From an uncultured bacterium (GTDB lineage Bacteria; Verrucomicrobiota; Lentisphaeria; Victivallales; Victivallaceae), in contig CASECL010000198.1 in NCBI GenBank assembly GCA_949286445.1, positions 1-6,642 of the forward strand: a DNA stretch of 6,642 nucleotides, written 5' to 3'. Below the pieces are notes generated by a model. It had not been told where the DNA came from and made no database searches. It worked only from the letters and a program-made list of their open reading frames with translations. How positions within the stretch are numbered: the stretch's first letter is position 1; every line of letters starts with the position of its first letter. Shown in pieces: positions 1-5,290 of the stretch. The translations under genes were made by a program, and so were the position numbers.

Positions 1-135
1 GCCGAAATTTCCACTGCCGTCAGTACACGTCCCGGCGGACAACATTGAATTATTGGAGAAAGACTGATCAACAAAACCATCCACCCAGGTTGGTACCTGC
101 ATCCATTCCGGCCAGTTTACTGAATAATCACTCAT
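1..135 (-). CDS. N-terminal fragment of an unrecognised protein, cut by the window edge
   Basis: The frame is open for 45 codons from an ATG at 135 down to the window edge. The start is supported by a GGAG ribosome binding site at 142-145, six bases upstream. The protein begins MSDYSVNWPEW and continues through VPTWVDGF and a polar stretch rich in Asn, Ser and Gly (residues 24-45). It is rich in Trp and aromatic residues and has no hydrophobic signal peptide, so export by the Sec route is not indicated for the part seen. I do not recognise the family. It has its own strong promoter at 411-439 and a leader of about 270 nt, so it is probably transcribed independently of ribB upstream. The gene is very likely real; the function cannot be stated. 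Confidence 0.65.
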   Translation of the reverse strand, partial: MSDYSVNWPEWMQVPTWVDGFVDQSFSNNSMLSAGTCTDGSGNFG

Positions 136-191
136 GATTCACTCCATTTCTTTTGGGACAATTATGTCTATATGAATTTCAAACCTATCTT

Positions 192-213
192 AAAATACAG
201 CCGACTATATTTT
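192..213 (-). other. Hairpin in the leader of the 1-135 gene
   Basis: A nine-pair stem (AAAATATAG with CTGTATTTT on the minus strand, one U-G pair) closes a four-base loop at 201-204. It begins just after the stop codon of the open frame at 214-411 and ends 56 bases before the ATG at 135. No T-tract follows the stem, so it is not a standard terminator. It could shape the leader RNA or be a weak attenuator or processing site. Confidence 0.35.
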
Positions 214-411
214 TCAAAGCAGGCTCCCGATTTCTGCGTCGCCGGAGGCATTGACCACCCGCAACGTAATTTTCTGTACTGATATATGACAACCGGAAAA
301 ATCTCCCGGGAAAATCTCAGTTTCAGAAATCAAATTCCGTATTTTTATTACCTTGTTTACAAAATTCCCGAATCCAGACAACTTGATATCGGCTGTTATC
401 TCAGTTTGCAA
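214..411 (-). pseudogene. 65-codon open frame in the leader; small gene or gene remnant, uncertain
   Basis: The frame uses mixed, protein-like codons and would encode an alternating hydrophobic/polar sequence, for example KITLRVVNASGDAEIGSLL at the C-terminus. That looks more like real protein than chance. However, the only start near the 5' end is a TTG at 409-411. It has no ribosome binding site, it directly follows an in-frame stop, and it overlaps the -10 box of the promoter at 411-439, so it would lie before the expected transcript start. No internal start has a convincing ribosome binding site. The best readings are the surviving 3' end of a decayed gene or a chance frame within a long 5' leader. 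The rest of the 378-base gap between the two flanking genes (136-513) holds the promoter, a tandem repeat, the hairpin at 192-213 and AT-rich DNA. Confidence 0.25.
293..318 (-). repeat. Tandem duplication of a 13-bp unit
   Basis: Two adjacent 13-bp copies differ at one base: on the minus strand GAGATTTTCCCGG at 306-318 and GAGATTTTTCCGG at 293-305. They lie inside the transcribed leader of the 1-135 gene and within the 65-codon open frame. The unit length is not a multiple of three, so if the frame is real the two copies are read in different phases. It may be a simple local duplication or a binding site pair. Confidence 0.5.
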
Positions 412-439
412 TTATACCACAAAAAACATTGATTGCCAA
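411..439 (-). promoter_or_regulatory. Strong sigma70-like promoter for the 1-135 gene
   Basis: On the minus strand TTGGCA (434-439) is followed by a 17-bp spacer and a perfect TATAAT (411-416), so transcription should start near 404. Directly upstream, at about 441-468, are runs of T and A on both strands (T7-C-A8, then T6), placed where an UP element contacts the RNA polymerase alpha subunit. The match is among the best in the window and implies high basal expression of the downstream gene. Confidence 0.65.
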
Positions 440-479
440 GTATTTTTTTCAAAAAAAATGGATTTTTTCAGCAATTTTA

Positions 480-512
480 TTTTTCCTAACTCATAAGAGC
501 AGAAGGGAAAAA
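480..512 (-). terminator. Weak candidate terminator after ribB
   Basis: Just after the ribB stop codon, the minus strand can pair TTTTTCC (506-512) with GGAAAAA (480-486), with an inner CTC/GAG pair closing a four-base loop at 493-496. The stem is AT-rich and interrupted, and the nearest long T-run on the minus strand is at 451-458. It is a poor match to a standard intrinsic terminator, but no better one lies between ribB and the next promoter. Confidence 0.3.
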
Positions 513-513
513 C

Positions 514-1131
514 TCACTGCAACTGATTTTCCTGTGAATAACGGTATTTGATAATTTCCGAAATGGCGCAGAGTTTAAGGTTGTGTTTCCGGCAGAATAT
601 TTGCAATTCCGGCAGTCTTGCCATGGTGCCGTCAGGATTTAAAATTTCGCATAATACACCCACCGGAGGCAGTCCGGCCAGCCGTACCAGATCCAATGTC
701 CCCTCGGTATGCCCGTCCCGGGTCAGCACGCCGCCGTCCCGCCCCAGCAGCGGAAACACATGTCCCGGCGAATAAAAATCTGACAGAACACTGTCCGGAC
801 GCAGCATGGTTAAAATGGTATTGCTTCTTTCATAAGCCGATACCCCGGTAGTATTTCCTGCTATGGCATCAAGACTCTGGGTAAACGCTGTCCCCCGGGG
901 GTCATGTTTGCCGTCTGGAATTCTGAGGGATAATCTTGCTGCGGTGCTTTCATCCACCGGAGCACACAGCACCCCGCGGCCGAAGGTCAGCATAAAATTA
1001 ATATTTTCCGGGGTGGCAAAAGCTCCGGCACAAATCAAATCCCCCTCATTCTCCCGTTTCTCGTCATCGGTAAGAACTATAATTTCACCTGCCGCAACCG
1101 CTTCAATAACTTCTTCAACCGGATCAAACAT
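514..1131 (-). CDS. ribB: 3,4-dihydroxy-2-butanone 4-phosphate synthase (riboflavin biosynthesis)
   Basis: The enzyme converts ribulose 5-phosphate to 3,4-dihydroxy-2-butanone 4-phosphate and formate, supplying the four-carbon unit of riboflavin in the cytoplasm. The 205-residue protein spans the whole RibB domain. Visible hallmarks are the metal and substrate motif RENEGD (residues 26-31), TAFTQSLDA (81-89), GVSAYERSNTI (96-106), PGHVFPL (122-128), GHTEG (140-144, with the catalytic-type His141), CEIL (161-164, with metal-ligand-type Glu162) and the C-terminal MARLPEL (170-176). No GTP cyclohydrolase II domain follows, so it is a stand-alone RibB rather than the common RibBA fusion, and ribA must lie elsewhere. 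The ATG at 1131 has a perfect AGGAGG at 1142-1147, ten bases upstream. The leader contains an FMN riboswitch, which fits end-product repression. Length and key residues appear normal, so the gene should be functional. Confidence 0.95.
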   Translation of the reverse strand: MFDPVEEVIEAVAAGEIIVLTDDEKRENEGDLICAGAFATPENINFMLTFGRGVLCAPVDESTAARLSLRIPDGKHDPRGTAFTQSLDAIAGNTTGVSAYERSNTILTMLRPDSVLSDFYSPGHVFPLLGRDGGVLTRDGHTEGTLDLVRLAGLPPVGVLCEILNPDGTMARLPELQIFCRKHNLKLCAISEIIKYRYSQENQLQ

Positions 1132-1138
1132 TTTCCTT

Positions 1139-1168
1139 TTTCCTCCTGTTTTTCCAGCAGGGCGGAAA
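1139..1168 (-). promoter_or_regulatory. Hairpin that could hide the ribB ribosome binding site
   Basis: On the minus strand TTTCC (1164-1168) can pair with GGAAA (1139-1143) and CCTG (1158-1161) with CAGG (1145-1148), with a small internal loop and a nine-base apical loop (1149-1157). The whole AGGAGG of ribB (1142-1147) lies in the 3' arm. This is the expected form of a translational output for a riboswitch. The pairing is seen directly; its coupling to FMN binding is inferred. Confidence 0.45.
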
Positions 1169-1178
1169 CATCAGACCG

Positions 1179-1207
1179 TAAAAGAAGCCGCAGAAAAAAT
1201 ACGGCTT
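1179..1207 (-). terminator. Terminator-like hairpin between FMN riboswitch and ribB
   Basis: AAGCCG (1202-1207) pairs perfectly with CGGCTT (1185-1190) on the minus strand, and is followed by C and four T residues (1180-1184). The stem is short, the loop is 11 bases and the T-run is short, so on its own this is weak. Its place between aptamer and gene makes it a candidate transcriptional output of the riboswitch. Confidence 0.35.
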
Positions 1208-1245
1208 GAAAAAACATCCCGGCACCGCACCGGAATACGTCCGCT

Positions 1246-1433
1246 GTCCTCTTCCATCCGGACTTTAACCGTCGGTTCCGGAATTCCACCGGGATCAGTT
1301 CCTCTGACCTCATTTTCGACCGGAAAAACACAGCAGCCGATACCGGATACCGCAAATTACCGCCAGAAAAACAATATCAGAGAAAGTCGCGGACTTTTAC
1401 CGCCGGTGGGGATTTTCACCCCGCCCTGAAGAC
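1246..1433 (-). ncRNA. FMN riboswitch (RFN element) upstream of ribB
   Basis: This cis-acting RNA binds flavin mononucleotide and lowers riboflavin gene expression when FMN is plentiful. Read on the minus strand, the conserved blocks occur in the right order: CAGGGCGGGGTGAAAATCCC, then ACCGGCGGTAAAAGTCCGCGA, then CCGGTGGAATTCCGGAACCG, then ACGGTTAAAGTCCGGATGGA, then AGAGGAC. Helix P1 closes the element by pairing GTCTTC (1428-1433) with GAGGAC (1246-1251). The variable arm is large: CTCTGA (1377-1382) pairs with TCAGAG (1302-1307) around 69 bases. Downstream, GTCCG within the last conserved block (1259-1263) could instead pair with CGGAC (1239-1243), which would break P1 and offers an alternative ligand-free fold. 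The only gene it can control here is ribB. Confidence 0.95.
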
Positions 1434-1446
1434 TTATTCTTTATTT

Positions 1447-1474
1447 AATATAACCTGATATTAAAATTTTGCAA
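1447..1474 (-). promoter_or_regulatory. Promoter of the riboswitch-ribB transcript
   Basis: TTGCAA (1469-1474), a 16-bp spacer and TATATT (1447-1452) on the minus strand place the transcript start near 1440, a few bases before the first helix of the FMN riboswitch. The -35 box is a partial match and the -10 box matches five of six consensus positions. The position immediately upstream of the aptamer and downstream of the fucosidase terminator supports it. Confidence 0.55.
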
Positions 1475-1482
1475 CCGCAGAC

Positions 1483-1507
1483 AAAAACCGCCGGAAAAAT
1501 CCGGCGG
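1483..1507 (-). terminator. Strong rho-independent terminator after the fucosidase gene
   Basis: A perfect eight-pair GC-rich stem (CCGCCGGA at 1488-1495 with TCCGGCGG at 1500-1507) closes a loop of four bases. On the minus strand it is followed by five T residues (1483-1487), as expected for an intrinsic terminator 81 bases after the fucosidase stop codon. The plus strand also has a T-run after the stem (1510-1514), so it could work in both directions. It insulates ribB from fucosidase transcription. Confidence 0.85.
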
Positions 1508-1587
1508 AATTTTTCAGTTAATCTTCTGCAGGATAACAACCAAAGAAAATATATATCCTCTGTTTATTCGGCAGAACAACTCTATAT

Positions 1588-3066
1588 TCAGTACCTTACA
1601 TTGAGTTTGACGACAAAGGGTTCAGCACTGTCAAACCCGGTCTTTATCCGGAGTGAATCCCGATCCCGCTCAAATTCCACTCTGCCATGTCCCGGTATTT
1701 CAGCGGAGATTATCTCTCCCGGCGCGGAATTCGACCATTCTGCCAGAGCATAACTGCGGATAAGTCCACCGCCTGCCGTGCCGCCAAGGACAATAATGTA
1801 AATTGTGTCTTCACCTTTTGCAGTGTAACGCAGATCACCGCCCTTGAACGCCGCTCTGGCGGTGTCCATAAATGATCCTTCTCTTACCGCGGTGGGGCCT
1901 TCACCATAGACATAGTAAGGTCTGGTATCGTAAATTGCTTCGCCGTTGGTTTCAAGCCATTTACCAATATTGCGCAGAATTTCCTGATCTTCCTCCGGCA
2001 GAGTACCGTCCGGACGGGGGCCGACATTAAGCAGCAGTGCGCCGTTTTTGCTTACCACATCTGCCAGGTCAGCAACAATATCCTGCCATTTTTTATACAG
2101 TTCGCCCCTGATATATCCCCAGGTATTGGTGGATATTGAAGTATCATTCTGCCAGAACAGAGGATAAATATTTTTGAGCTGTCCCCGTTCTATATCGAAT
2201 ACGGCGCAATCCGGGGAATACGCCTGATATTTGTAATTTATTGCCCCTTCGACACCCCATTCGGCACAACGGTTGTAATAATAGGCGGCAAATTCACGCA
2301 ATACTTTACGGTAACCGAAATTGTTGATCCACCAGTCAAACCAAACCAGACTTGGCCGGTATTTATCTACAAAATCACAGGTATTCACCAGCCAGTCGAG
2401 CTGGATTGCTTCCGAAGGCCTGGCACTGTGATACCTGGAATGCTCCTCCCGCTCCAAAGCATACGGCGTTTCTCCCGCCATGCCGTAGAGTGAAACATTT
2501 TCCGGGTTGCAAACATCAGAATCAAATTTCATTCCCTGATTGAAAAACCAGTAATGTTCGGCGCGGTGGCTGGATAACCCCAATGTCATTCCCGCCTGCC
2601 GCACAGCCCGGGACAATTCCCCGATAACATCTTTCTTCGGCCCCATTGCGGCGGCATTCCAGGGGTTGAATGAACTTTCATACATGGCAAAACCGTCATG
2701 GTGTTCTGCTACCGGAACAACGAATTTCGCTCCGGCCGCCCGGAAAATTTCCGCCCATTTCTCCGGATTGAAGTTTTCCGCCCGGAAAAGCGGAATAAAG
2801 TCTTTGTAGCCGAAATCTTTATGTAAACCGAAATTTTTCCGGTGATATTCAAATTCCGGACTTCCCTGTTCATACATTTTTCTGGGATACCATTCGTTGC
2901 CGAACGCCGGCACGGAATAGACGCCCCAGTGAATGAAAATACCGAATTTACCATTTCTGTACCAGGAGGGACATTGAAATTTTTCCAATGAAGTCTGTTC
3001 CGGTTTAAATGGACCGCGTTCAATGGTTTCTCTGATTTTTGACAGGGCTTTTTCCATATTACTCAT
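1588..3066 (-). CDS. Alpha-L-fucosidase, glycoside hydrolase family GH29
   Basis: The enzyme removes terminal alpha-linked L-fucose from glycans by a retaining mechanism. The 492-residue protein has a GH29 (beta/alpha)8-type catalytic domain at about residues 25-380 and a short beta-rich C-terminal domain to the end. Family marks include KFGIFIHWG (40-48), EHHDGFAMY (121-129), VWFDWW (241-246) with Asp244 in the nucleophile position, NTWGY (314-318) and LLLNVGPRPDG (344-354). The segment FWQNDTS (304-310) carries Gln where some GH29 members have a Glu; Glu293 in DIERG is another possible acid/base. There is no signal peptide, so it should be cytoplasmic and act on imported oligosaccharides. 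The ATG at 3066 has AGAGGAA at 3074-3080, seven bases upstream, which favours it over the Met at codon 4. It diverges from a sulfatase gene, which suggests a shared sulfated, fucosylated substrate. Linkage specificity cannot be read from sequence alone. Confidence 0.93.
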   Translation of the reverse strand: MSNMEKALSKIRETIERGPFKPEQTSLEKFQCPSWYRNGKFGIFIHWGVYSVPAFGNEWYPRKMYEQGSPEFEYHRKNFGLHKDFGYKDFIPLFRAENFNPEKWAEIFRAAGAKFVVPVAEHHDGFAMYESSFNPWNAAAMGPKKDVIGELSRAVRQAGMTLGLSSHRAEHYWFFNQGMKFDSDVCNPENVSLYGMAGETPYALEREEHSRYHSARPSEAIQLDWLVNTCDFVDKYRPSLVWFDWWINNFGYRKVLREFAAYYYNRCAEWGVEGAINYKYQAYSPDCAVFDIERGQLKNIYPLFWQNDTSISTNTWGYIRGELYKKWQDIVADLADVVSKNGALLLNVGPRPDGTLPEEDQEILRNIGKWLETNGEAIYDTRPYYVYGEGPTAVREGSFMDTARAAFKGGDLRYTAKGEDTIYIIVLGGTAGGGLIRSYALAEWSNSAPGEIISAEIPGHGRVEFERDRDSLRIKTGFDSAEPFVVKLNVRY

Positions 3067-3111
3067 CGTTACATTCCTCTGTTTTTCTGCAGTAATCTGT
3101 GTTGTAAGGCC

Positions 3112-3142
3112 ATAATAAAAAGGCGGTGCGGCATAAATTCAA
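3112..3142 (-). promoter_or_regulatory. Candidate promoter of the fucosidase gene
   Basis: TTGAAT (3137-3142) and TATTAT (3112-3117) on the minus strand are 19 bp apart, a little wide, which would suit a regulated promoter. A transcript starting near 3105 would have a leader of about 40 nt. The -35 box lies between the two direct repeats at 3126-3134 and 3154-3162. No better promoter was seen in this interval. Confidence 0.4.
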
Positions 3143-3164
3143 CCCGGAAATGCGTGCGGCATTT
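3126..3164. promoter_or_regulatory. Candidate operator: direct and inverted repeats between the divergent genes
   Basis: The 9-mer GTGCGGCAT occurs at 3126-3134 and again at 3154-3162, 28 bp apart. The second copy is part of a perfect inverted repeat, AAATGC (3148-3153) and GCATTT (3159-3164), with a five-base centre. Just beyond, TTTAAC occurs twice, 11 bp apart (3167-3172 and 3178-3183). These lie around the -35 region of the fucosidase promoter and about 85 bp upstream of the sulfatase -35. The pattern fits a transcription factor site controlling one or both genes; the protein is not in the window. Confidence 0.4.
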
Positions 3165-3200
3165 GCTTTAACGCGATTTTAACTTTCATTTCTGACAAAT

Positions 3201-3222
3201 CACTGAGCATATTGCAGCAGTG
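3201..3222. promoter_or_regulatory. Inverted repeat upstream of the sulfatase promoter
   Basis: CACTG (3201-3205) and CAGTG (3218-3222) form a perfect inverted repeat with a 12-bp centre, ending 25 bp before the sulfatase -35 box. The spacing and position suit an activator site, but five-base arms can arise by chance. Confidence 0.25.
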
Positions 3223-3247
3223 TGTTCTATGCGGTAAAATTTTCTTC

Positions 3248-3276
3248 TTGACATTTTTGCTGAATGCAGTTATTTT
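3248..3276 (+). promoter_or_regulatory. Promoter of the sulfatase operon
   Basis: A perfect TTGACA (3248-3253), an ideal 17-bp spacer and TATTTT (3271-3276) predict a transcript start near 3283 and a leader of about 30 nt to the ATG at 3314. This also argues that the open reading frame upstream of 3314 is not translated. Confidence 0.65.
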
Positions 3277-3313
3277 AAAAAAACAACAACTGTCATTTGA
3301 GGAAAAATTACCG

Positions 3314-4789
3314 ATGAAAAAACCTGATATTCTGGTTCTTTTTACAGACATGCAGCGTTTCGACACTATCGCGGCCCTGGGCAATCCGGTAATCAAAACC
3401 CCCAATCTGGACCGGCTTGTCCGTGAGGGGACCGCTTTTACATCATGCTATTCGCCCTCTCCGGTCTGCATTCCGGCCCGCTGGAGTCTGCACTACGGTC
3501 AATACCCGACCAAATCCGGACTGTTTGATAACGGCCCCATGCCGGAACATCAGATGAATACCTCGCTGCCGGAAAAAATATCCGCCGCCGGATACCGTAC
3601 CGGAAGTATCGGCAAATGCCATTTTACTCCGGATGCCGCGGCAAAACGTGGGTTTGAAAGCCGGATAATCCAGGAGGAGGGATGTTCTGATCCCAAGTTG
3701 GACGATTACTGCAAATATTTACATGACAAAAATTTAAGTTCAGAAGAACCCATGGGAGTCCGGGGTGAAATGTACTATATTCCCCAGATTTCCCGTTATT
3801 CAGAGGAAGACCACCCCTCGGCATTCATCAGGAAGAAAACTGTTGAATATATTCGTGAGCGGAATCAGAAAAATGAAAATTATTTTCTGTTTTCCAGTTT
3901 TATTCACCCCCATCCGCCGCTGGCGATACCGCACTTATGGAGCAAACTTTACCGCTCTTTCGACATGCCTTCGCCCAAAATGCCGCAGGATTACCAATCG
4001 TTGTACACCTGGATAAACCGTTACCAGAACCGTTACAAATATCAGGACCGGGGCTTCAACGAAAATCTGCGGGAACTTCAGAAGGCCTACTACTACATGG
4101 CAGTATCCTTTGTGGATTACCAGATCGGTCTGATCCTGGACGAACTGGAGAAAAACGGCAAACTGGATGAAACGCTGATTATTTTTGCCAGTGACCATGG
4201 TGAACACCTGGGGGATTACGGCTGTTACGGCAAAAGAAGCATGCTGGATGTTTCCAGCCGGGTGCCGCTGCTGGTGAGAGGACCGGGATTTGAGGCTGGA
4301 GTTAAAGCGGATTTTCCGGTAAGTCTGATTGATATTTATCCTACCTGCGCGGAAGCAGCGGGGGCGGATTTTTCATCGGTTGACGGTATTTCACTGCAGC
4401 GGCAGCTGCGGGGCGAAAATCGTAAATATGTATTTTCGCAGTTTTCCAATGCCGGAGGCGGCATTTACATGTTTGTTTCGGAAAGGTGGAAATATGTTTA
4501 CAGTGCCGGCGACCGGCGTGAATGGCTGTTTGACCGGGTACGGGATCCGGAGGAGACCTTTGATGCCGGCCCGAATCACCCGGCGGAGCTGCAGGAACAC
4601 AAAAAGGCCCTGCTGGAATTTCTCCGGAATGAAGGGGAAAACGAAGCCTTTACAGTGTTGGAAAACGGGGAATTGGAATGGCGGGAATATCCGTTATACG
4701 ATTTAAGTTTTCTGGCATCGCCCCGCGCCGGACTGCTGACACAGGATCACCAGCTGAAAAATCTTGATCTTGAGGGTTATACCAGGTAG
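3314..4789 (+). CDS. Type I (formylglycine-dependent) sulfatase, family S1
   Basis: The enzyme hydrolyses a sulfate ester, probably on a sugar, using a formylglycine made from an active-site cysteine. The 491-residue protein has the alkaline-phosphatase-like sulfatase fold. The signature CIPARWSLHYG starts at Cys52 and matches CxPxR, so a formylglycine-generating enzyme (not in this window) is needed. Other marks are the metal-binding FTDMQR (residues 10-15; many relatives have D or Q where Met13 stands), NLDRL (31-35), IGKCH (99-103), IHPHPP (197-202), SDHGEHLGDYG (293-303) and SSRVPLLVRGPG (314-325). The frame runs upstream to 3212, but only a TTG starts it and the promoter lies inside it. 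The ATG at 3314 has GAGGA at 3299-3303, so it is chosen. From that start there is no signal peptide, implying a cytoplasmic enzyme, unlike most polysaccharide sulfatases. It is the first gene of a three-gene operon and diverges from the GH29 fucosidase. Substrate is unknown. Confidence 0.92.
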   Translation: MKKPDILVLFTDMQRFDTIAALGNPVIKTPNLDRLVREGTAFTSCYSPSPVCIPARWSLHYGQYPTKSGLFDNGPMPEHQMNTSLPEKISAAGYRTGSIGKCHFTPDAAAKRGFESRIIQEEGCSDPKLDDYCKYLHDKNLSSEEPMGVRGEMYYIPQISRYSEEDHPSAFIRKKTVEYIRERNQKNENYFLFSSFIHPHPPLAIPHLWSKLYRSFDMPSPKMPQDYQSLYTWINRYQNRYKYQDRGFNENLRELQKAYYYMAVSFVDYQIGLILDELEKNGKLDETLIIFASDHGEHLGDYGCYGKRSMLDVSSRVPLLVRGPGFEAGVKADFPVSLIDIYPTCAEAAGADFSSVDGISLQRQLRGENRKYVFSQFSNAGGGIYMFVSERWKYVYSAGDRREWLFDRVRDPEETFDAGPNHPAELQEHKKALLEFLRNEGENEAFTVLENGELEWREYPLYDLSFLASPRAGLLTQDHQLKNLDLEGYTR

Positions 4790-4795
4790 TCTGAT

Positions 4796-5290
4796 TTGAA
4801 AAAGGTAAAGGGAAAATTTTTTTCTCCGGCAGTATTATGCTGGACTTTGCCGGTACTGGCATTGCTGCTGCCGGGGTTTTTCTTTATTTTTTCGACACCT
4901 TTTCCGCCGCCGGAGGGAGTGAGGAAAGAACCGGTCTGCACTCCGGAGGAGATGAAAATCCGCGCCATGCTGGAACACGGCGAATATGCCCTGCTGGGGG
5001 ATGTGTCAAAACTGCTTGAGATTGTCTATTACTATTTGGATAACGGCAAAGATGATAATGCTGAACGCTGGCTGGAATACGCTTCATTCCGTCTTAAAGA
5101 CCCCTCAATGCAGTTGTTTTACGGAGATTTTCTCCGGGATCGGGGGAGAAAACAGGAAGCGGAAAATTTTTACCGTCTGGCATTGATTCAGGGCAGAGCG
5201 GCGGGGAAACGGGCGGAAAAATTTACCCGTGAGGTGGAAAAACGTCTGAATATTCCGGTGGAAACAGGAGGGGATTTTCATGAGAAATAA
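4796..5290 (+). CDS. Small membrane-anchored protein with TPR-like helices, function unknown
   Basis: The 164-residue protein has a lysine-rich N-terminus, a hydrophobic segment at about residues 9-33 (a membrane anchor or uncleaved signal), a proline-rich linker (STPFPPPEG, 33-41) and a helical remainder. Residues 58-135 read like one or two tetratricopeptide-type helix pairs, clearest in AERWLEYASFRL (89-100) and QEAENFYRLALIQG (120-133). TPR helices usually hold partner proteins, so this is probably a scaffold facing outside the cytoplasm. The start is a TTG at 4796, six bases after the sulfatase stop, with an AGG at 4784-4786; no later start would keep the hydrophobic segment. The tight spacing and the 11-base overlap with the next gene suggest co-transcription and translational coupling. 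I do not recognise a named family. The membrane protein encoded next is its most likely partner. Confidence 0.75.
   Translation: MKKVKGKFFSPAVLCWTLPVLALLLPGFFFIFSTPFPPPEGVRKEPVCTPEEMKIRAMLEHGEYALLGDVSKLLEIVYYYLDNGKDDNAERWLEYASFRLKDPSMQLFYGDFLRDRGRKQEAENFYRLALIQGRAAGKRAEKFTREVEKRLNIPVETGGDFHEK
5266..5271 (+). promoter_or_regulatory. Ribosome binding site that sets the start of the polytopic membrane protein
   Basis: A full AGGAGG lies eight bases before the ATG at 5280, inside the 3' end of the preceding gene. It fixes the start of the downstream frame, which overlaps that gene by 11 bases (5280-5290). Confidence 0.8.

Noticed and set aside
441..458. T7-C-A8 inverted repeat, considered as a terminator
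   Set aside because: A one-base loop cannot fold and there is no GC-rich stem. Its place just upstream of a -35 box fits an UP-like element better.
1077..1355. A 92-codon open frame on the minus strand overlapping the ribB start
   Set aside because: It runs through the 3' half of the FMN riboswitch and the leader hairpins, and overlaps ribB in another frame; the RNA explains this DNA better.
863..1429. A 188-codon open frame on the plus strand
   Set aside because: It lies antisense to ribB and the FMN riboswitch, both of which are firmly supported on the other strand, and it has no recognisable domain.
3212..3313. N-terminal extension of the sulfatase by 34 codons, including a hydrophobic stretch resembling a signal
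   Set aside because: It would need a TTG start without a ribosome binding site, and a consensus-like promoter lies inside it. The ATG at 3314 has GAGGA at a suitable distance.
4329..4706. A 125-codon open frame on the plus strand
   Set aside because: It is a shifted frame inside the sulfatase gene, whose own frame carries conserved family motifs throughout.
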